DNA of 10,660 bases from Clostridia bacterium (GTDB lineage Bacteria; Bacillota; Clostridia; Oscillospirales; CAG-382): assembly GCA_017397605.1 (NCBI GenBank), contig JAFQII010000153.1, positions 1 to 10,660 of the forward strand, written 5' to 3'. The position numbers and the translations under genes were made by a program. Positions 5,446-10,660 of the stretch are shown here, one piece after another; positions within the stretch are counted from its first letter, which is position 1; each line of letters begins with the position of its first letter. A model generated the notes under the pieces. That model did no database searches and was not told the origin of the DNA. It saw nothing but the letters and a program-made list of their open reading frames with translations.

Positions 5446-6996
5446 ATGGATTATCAAGGTTCAATCAATCCGACGGTCTCGGGGGCGACACCTCCGCCGG
5501 CCAAGCGCACTTACGAGGGGATCGAATGCGCATTTGCATGGATTTGCGTGCTTTTCGGCTATCTGTTTTCACGCGCGATGACAAAATTTGACATCAAGCC
5601 GCTCGGCATACTGTCGGCTGTCATTTTGCTGACTGCCGCCGCTGTTGTCACGCTGGTGATCAAAAAAGCCAAATGGAACCTGCATGCAATCGTTTCCGCC
5701 GCGCTGACGGTCGTGTTTGCCGCATCGCTGTTGGTGACCGATTCGGGGTTTGTCAGCTTTTGGGCATTGGTCTGCTCGGCGTCGGCATATTGCTATTTCG
5801 TGTACTGCGCGACGGGCAACCGCATGGAAAAAGGCTTTTCGGACTGTGTTCCCGCCGATCTGTTTTGCGCACTGCTGCGATACCCGTTTTCAAGATTGGG
5901 CGACGTATACCGCGCGATGTTCTCGGGACACGCAAAGGGCACCAAGGGCATTGGAAGGGTATTGTTGGGATTTGCAATTGCAATTCTGCCCACCGCGGCG
6001 GTCATCGGGTTGCTTTCGTACGATGACGGATTTATGGGACTGCTTGGCGATGCGTTTTCGTTTTTGAACGATTTTGATCTCGGCTCGCAGTTCGGCTCTG
6101 TGTTTGTCGGCTTGTTGGCGGGCATGTACCTGTTTGGTTTGTACGCCTGCGCGGCAGACGATCAAAAAAAGACGTACAACATCGAGCTTGCGCGTATCAA
6201 CCGCCAAAGACGGCGTGTCGTGCCGTTGTTGACGACCGCTTCGGCGCTGTTGCCGCTTTGCACCGTATATGTATTCTTTTTTATCTCGCAGTGGGATTAC
6301 TACGTGTCGGGCTTCGGCGGTGTCCTGCCCGAGGGCATTGCGACCTATGCGGACTATGCGCGCAACGGTTTTTTTGAGCTTTGCACCGTGTCGGTGATCA
6401 ATTTCTTTGTTTTGATTGCGGTTTCCTTGTGGATGCGCCGAGACAAAAAAGCAGAACACGTCTTTTTAAAAATCGCAAACGTGCTGCTGTCGCTGATGAC
6501 CTTGGTATTGATCGGTACGGCAATGGCAAAAATGATGCTGTACATCGATACCTACGGACTGACGCTCAGACGCGTGCTCGCATCGTGGCTGATGATCTTG
6601 CTTGCAATCGTATTCCTTTTGATCATCGTCAAGCAGATCATCTCAAGGTTTAAGCTGATCTCCGCGTCGGCGGTCGCCTTGACCGTGATGGTCGGAGTGC
6701 TGGCATTTTCCAACGTCAGCGGCAGAATCGCAGACTACAACGTGGATATGTATTTGCAAGACAAGCACATCGACATCGATATCCACACGCTGTATCAGCT
6801 CGGCGAGCCCGCCGTCCCCGCAATGGTCAGGCTGGAAGCGCACATCCGTGACAATCCCGAGATCGGATACATTCACTCCAATCTGCAAGGCAAGCTTGAG
6901 ATCCTGCAGCGCAAGCACGATGACTCGTTTTTTGCGTTCTCGTTTACAAGAGAACGCGCAGAGGACGCGTTTGAACGGTATTTTGAAGAAGAATAA
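5446..6996 (+). CDS. DUF4153/DUF4173-type polytopic membrane protein
   Basis: A 516-residue protein. The start is ATG at 5446, preceded by AAAGGGGAA (5431-5439); an in-frame ATG at 5374 is rejected because it lies inside the HTH gene and lacks a ribosome site. About ten hydrophobic segments span residues 27-420, including 51-72, 80-97, 101-121, 171-191, 216-235, 258-281, 311-330, 341-361, 377-397 and 404-421. Residues 301-312 (YADYARNGFFEL) and 364-381 (MLYIDTYGLTLRRVLASW) are marks I associate with the DUF4153/DUF4173 membrane proteins of Firmicutes and Actinobacteria. Residues 422-516 form a soluble, charged C-terminal tail. There is no established biochemical role. It is the third gene of the operon with DUF2975 and the YozG-like regulator, so it may be the effector or sensor of that set (inference). 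Confidence 0.85.
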   Translation: MDYQGSINPTVSGATPPPAKRTYEGIECAFAWICVLFGYLFSRAMTKFDIKPLGILSAVILLTAAAVVTLVIKKAKWNLHAIVSAALTVVFAASLLVTDSGFVSFWALVCSASAYCYFVYCATGNRMEKGFSDCVPADLFCALLRYPFSRLGDVYRAMFSGHAKGTKGIGRVLLGFAIAILPTAAVIGLLSYDDGFMGLLGDAFSFLNDFDLGSQFGSVFVGLLAGMYLFGLYACAADDQKKTYNIELARINRQRRRVVPLLTTASALLPLCTVYVFFFISQWDYYVSGFGGVLPEGIATYADYARNGFFELCTVSVINFFVLIAVSLWMRRDKKAEHVFLKIANVLLSLMTLVLIGTAMAKMMLYIDTYGLTLRRVLASWLMILLAIVFLLIIVKQIISRFKLISASAVALTVMVGVLAFSNVSGRIADYNVDMYLQDKHIDIDIHTLYQLGEPAVPAMVRLEAHIRDNPEIGYIHSNLQGKLEILQRKHDDSFFAFSFTRERAEDAFERYFEEE

Positions 6997-7000
6997 AAAC

Positions 7001-7031
7001 GAGAGGCACTTCCCGATTGGAAGTGCCTCTT
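7001..7031. terminator. Bidirectional terminator between convergent genes
   Basis: A perfect 12-bp stem (AGAGGCACTTCC 7002-7013 / GGAAGTGCCTCT 7019-7030), extended by a G-T pair, closes a 5-nt CGATT loop. On the minus strand it is followed by CGTTTTTATTC, a fair U-tract; on the plus strand only by TGCATTT. It sits in the 39-bp gap between the stop codons of the DUF4153/DUF4173-type gene and the convergent 837-residue gene. Confidence 0.88.
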
Positions 7032-7035
7032 GCAT

Positions 7036-9549
7036 TTATCCGATTGTTTTGCCTTCGGCAAGCTCGCAATATGCAAATACGGTTTTGTTTCCGTCCTGGT
7101 ATGCGGCGAGATAATGGTTGCCGTCGATCGGTTGCACCCACAGATACAGCTCATCTACGCTGCCGCAGTACGTGCCGTCTGCGCGGTAGAACGCGGTGCA
7201 AAAACCTCCGCTCATGTCCGTCTCCAACGTAACGATCAGATTCTCGTCACGGTAAACGACCTGTGCAAGCCCGCCGTTTGCCTCAAAACCGAGCGACGTT
7301 GCCAACGTACCGCTGTTTCCGTCGGGCGTATACCACTCGTCCGCAGTCGCCCAAAATGCATATCCGTCAAAATGCGCAGAACCTTTCAGGTATTGTCCGC
7401 TCATACCGAAGCGGTCGATCTGCTCAATGCAGTCACAGCTAACGGCGGAGAAAAAGACCAGATCGCATGCGGACAAATAGTTGTCCAGCACAGCGACAAC
7501 GTGGTTTTTGCGGTCGATCGAGAGTTTCCCTTCATAAAAGCTTTCCGCCGCCCGCACGGTCTTATCCGTTTTGATGTCCGTAAAGTACAGAGATACATGC
7601 TGGTCGCCCGTGATATAGAACAATCTGTCTCCGTCCACAAGAACATCGCCCGGATACTCCATTTCGGGATAGAAGGTGTTGTAATCCATATAGTCAAACT
7701 CTTTGATATACGTCATATCCGCCGAGCTGTGAACGTAGGCGGTTTGCTGTGCTTTCTTTTCGTATACAAATACAAGATAACCGCCATCCGCGTCGATCGC
7801 GAGCACGGGGTGTCCCAACATCAGCTTGTCGAGCAGTTCCATTGTTTTGGCATCGTACATCCAAATCTCACCCGATGTGCCGAGGTCATAGGCAAAAAAC
7901 AGATGTCCGTTGGAACGGTCGTACGCATAATCGCTCAGATTTCCGTCCGCTCTGACCGTCGCAAGCGCATTGGGCATATAGGTGTCATGCACCAATTGCG
8001 CTCCCCGCTTGTCGTCAATGGCATCGAACGCTTTGATCAGCTCACCCTCTAACGTTGCGCCCAGCTCGTTCAGCTCGGCAACGCTCATTCCAAGCAGGTT
8101 GATCTCGTTTTCGCGGCGTTTGACGGAAGGCTTGCCGCTTTCCAAGCAGATCCCAAACGAAGAGTCGCTCATATGGAACAGCGTTTTTCCGTCTTTGTCC
8201 TCGTACTTCATTTCGTCGATGCCGAGAGCAAACGAATCGTCGGTTTTGCGCAAGGTACCATTGAGATCAAACTGCCACAGCGTAAAGAGCTTGTCGGGGT
8301 CTGTAACGTCCGCGGCGATCACCCGCTTGATTGTCAGTGCAAACGCATCGTTCTTGCCGTATTCGGCAGCCGCAGTATAATATACCGAGTCTTTGTTTTT
8401 GAAAGCCCACTCTTCTTTTTTGCCGTCGTCAGATTTGCGATAGGTAAATACATAACGAGAGTGCGTGATTTCCCCTTGTGTGACAGAAAATTCAATGTCA
8501 TAACTTGGGTCTTTTTTCGGTTTCTCGGTGAATTTAACCGCAACAAAAACCGAACTTCCTCTTTTGGCAGACGTTTCGGCGATCAGACAATCGGCGTACA
8601 CCAGATAACCGCCCTTGACGGCGTATTTGTACGTAAGTTCCAAGTCTTTGAAGGGAGATTCCATCTTCGGGAAGGTGTTCTCGCGCACCTCCAGCTCTTT
8701 TAACGTTTTTTGGATAAACGACGTGATCTTTCCGTCAGGATCGACCGATTCGATCTCTCCGCGGAACGCTTCGTTATTCTCCCACTCGTCGCTCAAGACA
8801 CTTATAAACGCGTCGAACGCGTCTGCGCCGAAGGTATAGGAATAAACCTTTGCCTTGGTGTCGCCGCCGACCAGCGAGACCGTCTCGCGCTTTTTGCTGA
8901 CGGTCGCTTTTTTGAGCATGGCGTCGGTTGCCTTGTTGATGACGAGCGCTGTGTGCTCAAATGTTTGCGGTTCTTCCTCCAGCATCTCGGCATATTGGTT
9001 GATCATGTCGTAGACCTCGCGCGGAAGCTCGTATGCCGTTCCGCTTTTCGGCGCAAACGGAGACGCATCGATCGCATCCATCAGCCCGTCAAACAAAACG
9101 CCGTAGGCTTTGTCTCCCAGCAAACGGTCGGAATACATCTGCACCCCTTTTTCGTCCTGCAAAAACGACAGGTCGACGCGGTCATCCTTGGCACCCGCCG
9201 TCAGCGTGACCAACGTGCCGTCAAGCGAAAACGCATAATCCGCCGAGAAACAGAGCGGCTCTTGCAAGCCTTTGCCGAGCAGATCGTCAGCAAGCTCGCC
9301 GTCGACCGTCAGGGTGCCGCCCTCGGTCATCAATTCGCCCCACAGCTCCGTACTCGGGAACACGGCTTCCACCGTTTTTTGCAACGGCGATTTTGCAGAA
9401 AGTACCGCAAAAACAATGCCGATGATCAATGCGATGCCAAGCACAATTGCGCCCACGATCAGCGCGATCGGTTTGCTGCGTTTGGGCAGTGTGAGCGGTT
9501 GCTCCGTCACGGACTGCTGATCCAGTTCAAAGTTCAAGTTTTCTTCCAT
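7036..9549 (-). CDS. Membrane-anchored extracellular protein of unknown function with a propeller-like C-terminal half
   Basis: An 837-residue protein, not recognised as a named family. ATG at 9547-9549 has GGAGGG at 9559-9564. Residues 1-26 are cytosolic and residues 27-50 (KPIALIVGAIVLGIALIIGI onward) form one membrane segment with no cleavage site, so the rest is probably outside the cell. The region 51-520 is charged and mixed alpha/beta; it includes FAPKSGTAYELPREVYD (165-181), which recalls a motif in other clostridial exported proteins. From about 524 to the end the sequence is a run of beta-strand-like units, such as DYAYDRSNGHLFFAYD, EIWMYDAKTMELLDKL, VLAIDADGGYLVFVYE and DVLVDGDRLFYITGD, which looks like a beta-propeller. 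Propellers often bind ligands or proteins; no catalytic residues can be claimed. It lies 24 bp after birA and probably shares its promoter, although the functions show no clear link. Confidence 0.85.
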   Translation of the reverse strand: MEENLNFELDQQSVTEQPLTLPKRSKPIALIVGAIVLGIALIIGIVFAVLSAKSPLQKTVEAVFPSTELWGELMTEGGTLTVDGELADDLLGKGLQEPLCFSADYAFSLDGTLVTLTAGAKDDRVDLSFLQDEKGVQMYSDRLLGDKAYGVLFDGLMDAIDASPFAPKSGTAYELPREVYDMINQYAEMLEEEPQTFEHTALVINKATDAMLKKATVSKKRETVSLVGGDTKAKVYSYTFGADAFDAFISVLSDEWENNEAFRGEIESVDPDGKITSFIQKTLKELEVRENTFPKMESPFKDLELTYKYAVKGGYLVYADCLIAETSAKRGSSVFVAVKFTEKPKKDPSYDIEFSVTQGEITHSRYVFTYRKSDDGKKEEWAFKNKDSVYYTAAAEYGKNDAFALTIKRVIAADVTDPDKLFTLWQFDLNGTLRKTDDSFALGIDEMKYEDKDGKTLFHMSDSSFGICLESGKPSVKRRENEINLLGMSVAELNELGATLEGELIKAFDAIDDKRGAQLVHDTYMPNALATVRADGNLSDYAYDRSNGHLFFAYDLGTSGEIWMYDAKTMELLDKLMLGHPVLAIDADGGYLVFVYEKKAQQTAYVHSSADMTYIKEFDYMDYNTFYPEMEYPGDVLVDGDRLFYITGDQHVSLYFTDIKTDKTVRAAESFYEGKLSIDRKNHVVAVLDNYLSACDLVFFSAVSCDCIEQIDRFGMSGQYLKGSAHFDGYAFWATADEWYTPDGNSGTLATSLGFEANGGLAQVVYRDENLIVTLETDMSGGFCTAFYRADGTYCGSVDELYLWVQPIDGNHYLAAYQDGNKTVFAYCELAEGKTIG

Positions 9550-9573
9550 TTTTGTTATCCCTCCAAAAAATGC

Positions 9574-10296
9574 TTATACCCTCACCGAAACCTCGCCGCT
9601 TTGCAGTACCTGCGTGCCGTCCCCGATGCGGATCAACAATTCCCCGCGGTCGGTGACGTCCAGTGCATGCGCCTCAAAGCGCTCGCTGCCTCGGATCACT
9701 TCGATTTGTTTGCCCAAAACAAAACAGTTTTTGCGGTACGTTTCCATAAACGTGCGTGTGCGGAACGCATCCTCCATGCCTGCCAGCTTTTGCAGTAAAC
9801 GTGCCGTCAATTCCTCGCGGTCGATTTGGACCCCCGTCTCGGTCTCCAGGTCGGATGCGATGGCTGCCAACTCGTCGGGAAACGGCGTTTTTTTGACGTT
9901 GATCCCGATGCCCAGAACGGCGTAATCAAACATCCCCGTCGTGTAGTCGATCTTGCCTTCGGCAAGAATGCCGCAGACCTTTTTGCCGTGCAGGTACAAA
10001 TCGTTGACCCATTTGATGTCGGCGGTCACGCCTGTCAGCTCGCGGATGCATTCCCAAACGGCGACTGCCGCGTAGGTGGTCAGCAGAGCGCTGTCTTCAC
10101 CGCGTACCTCGGGCGCAAACGCAACCGAAAGGTACAGTCCGCATCCCGACGGAGAAAAAAAGCTCCGCCCCATCCGTCCGCGTCCGCCCGTCTGCCGATC
10201 GGCGATCACGCAAATATTCCGTTTGCCCTCCGACGCAAGCGCCTTTGCGCGGTCGTTGGTGGAGGAAATGACATCGTGCCGTTCGATCAAAAACAT
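9574..10296 (-). CDS. birA: Biotin--[acetyl-CoA-carboxylase] ligase, without HTH domain
   Basis: A 240-residue cytosolic enzyme that activates biotin with ATP to biotinyl-5'-AMP and transfers it to the lysine of biotin carrier proteins such as acetyl-CoA carboxylase BCCP or decarboxylase subunits. Visible motifs: SSTND at 11-15; the biotin-binding loop TGGRGRMGRSFFSPSG at 36-51; KWVNDLYLHGKKVCGILAEG at 95-114, which holds the usual catalytic lysine in KWVND; GIGINV at 129-134. A small C-terminal SH3-like domain follows (about 192-240, LGKQIEVI...GELLIRI). The N-terminal winged-helix domain of bifunctional BirA is absent, so this is a ligase only and not a biotin repressor. The start at 10294-10296 has only a weak ribosome site (AGGGT). 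It heads a likely operon with the 837-residue gene. Confidence 0.95.
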   Translation of the reverse strand: MFLIERHDVISSTNDRAKALASEGKRNICVIADRQTGGRGRMGRSFFSPSGCGLYLSVAFAPEVRGEDSALLTTYAAVAVWECIRELTGVTADIKWVNDLYLHGKKVCGILAEGKIDYTTGMFDYAVLGIGINVKKTPFPDELAAIASDLETETGVQIDREELTARLLQKLAGMEDAFRTRTFMETYRKNCFVLGKQIEVIRGSERFEAHALDVTDRGELLIRIGDGTQVLQSGEVSVRV

Positions 10297-10329
10297 TACA
10301 AAAACCCTGTTTACCCTTTGTTTATCAAC

Positions 10330-10358
10330 AGTTTACGGCAACCGACCGTTTTTGTCAA
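10330..10358 (-). promoter_or_regulatory. Sigma-A promoter of birA
   Basis: Read on the minus strand: TTGACA (10353-10358), a 17-nt spacer, then TAAACT (10330-10335, four of six matches). It starts about a dozen bases beyond the U-tract of the rubredoxin terminator. Confidence 0.7.
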
Positions 10359-10370
10359 GTGCTAATTTGT

Positions 10371-10400
10371 AAAAAAACAACCCTGCCGCATGGGCAGGGT
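10371..10400 (-). terminator. Rho-independent terminator of the rubredoxin gene
   Basis: On the minus strand ACCCTGCC CATGC GGCAGGGT forms an 8-bp stem with a 5-nt loop (10380-10400). It is followed by TGTTTTTTT (down to 10371) and starts 14 bp after the rubredoxin stop codon. Confidence 0.9.
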
Positions 10401-10413
10401 AAAAAATTTTGTA

Positions 10414-10575
10414 TCAGTCGGCTTTGGAAAAGTCCTCTTTGCCTGCGCCGCAGAGGGGGCAAACAAAATCGTCGGGAAGATCCTCAAAACGGGTTCCTGC
10501 CTCAATGTCATATTCGGGTGCGCCGAGCTCCTCGTCATACTCCCAACCGCAAAGCTCGCAAACGTATTTTGCCAT
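10414..10575 (-). CDS. Rubredoxin
   Basis: A 53-residue protein with one Fe(Cys)4 centre, a one-electron carrier of anaerobes that serves, for example, oxygen- and peroxide-reducing enzymes. The four ligands are present as CELC (Cys6, Cys9) and CPLC (Cys39, Cys42). Other family marks are [21 protein letters not shown] and the KEDF end. Length is normal for a single-domain rubredoxin. Compared with classical forms, position 37 before VCP is Phe where Trp is common, and Trp11 replaces the usual Tyr after the first CxxCG. ATG at 10573-10575 has AAGGAT at 10584-10589. The gene is monocistronic, with its own promoter and terminator. The electron partner cannot be told from this window. Confidence 0.96.
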   Translation of the reverse strand: MAKYVCELCGWEYDEELGAPEYDIEAGTRFEDLPDDFVCPLCGAGKEDFSKAD

Positions 10576-10608
10576 AAAAAATCATCCTTTCGTTAAAATG
10601 CTTGCGAT

Positions 10609-10637
10609 AGTATACAGCATGATATGCGACTTGTCAA
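10609..10637 (-). promoter_or_regulatory. Sigma-A promoter of the rubredoxin gene
   Basis: Read on the minus strand: TTGACA (10632-10637), a 17-nt spacer, then TATACT (10609-10614, five of six matches). The leader is about 30 nt. No clear PerR- or Rex-type operator palindrome was recognised in the 85 bp up to the window edge. Confidence 0.85.
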
Positions 10638-10660
10638 GAGGAAAAAACGGAAAAATCGCA

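Noticed and set aside
7030..9798. Long plus-strand open frames (7030-8052 and 8710-9798)
   Set aside because: They are antisense to the 837-residue gene and birA, have no family features, and start without promoter or ribosome site.

Overview
The window looks like chromosomal DNA of a Gram-positive, strictly anaerobic member of the Clostridia, probably an uncultured gut or rumen relative of the Oscillospirales or Christensenellales. The basis is the gene content: cohesin/dockerin modules, a small rubredoxin, a YozG-type HTH with DUF2975, Sec signal peptides without an outer-membrane context, strong GGAGG ribosome sites and sigma-A promoters with 17-nt spacers. The genus cannot be named from this sequence.

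Left part, all on the minus strand. A secreted protein cut by the left edge (1-1864) has an F5/8 type C (discoidin/CBM32-like) domain near its N terminus. Upstream of it, on its own promoter and with its own terminator, lies a secreted 615-residue protein (2081-3928). It carries two cohesin-like domains that flank six exact 40-residue Cys/His repeats, and it ends in a type I dockerin whose two halves are almost identical in DNA. Together they suggest extracellular glycan binding and cellulosome-like assembly. A small membrane protein (4063-4530, TIGR04086-like) follows, also on the minus strand.

Centre, plus strand. A three-gene operon (4724-6996) encodes a DUF2975 membrane protein, a YozG-like HTH regulator and a DUF4153/DUF4173-type polytopic membrane protein. 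Its promoter lies next to a 19-bp inverted repeat in the divergent region shared with the TIGR04086-like gene. The operon ends at a bidirectional hairpin shared with the convergent gene on its right.

Right part, minus strand. birA (9574-10296, biotin protein ligase without an HTH domain) is followed after 24 bp by an unrecognised 837-residue membrane-anchored protein (7036-9549) with a probable beta-propeller C-terminal half; they look co-transcribed. At the right edge is a stand-alone rubredoxin gene (10414-10575) with its own promoter and terminator.

No RNA gene, CRISPR array, insertion sequence or phage gene was seen, and there is no gene-free stretch longer than about 220 bases.
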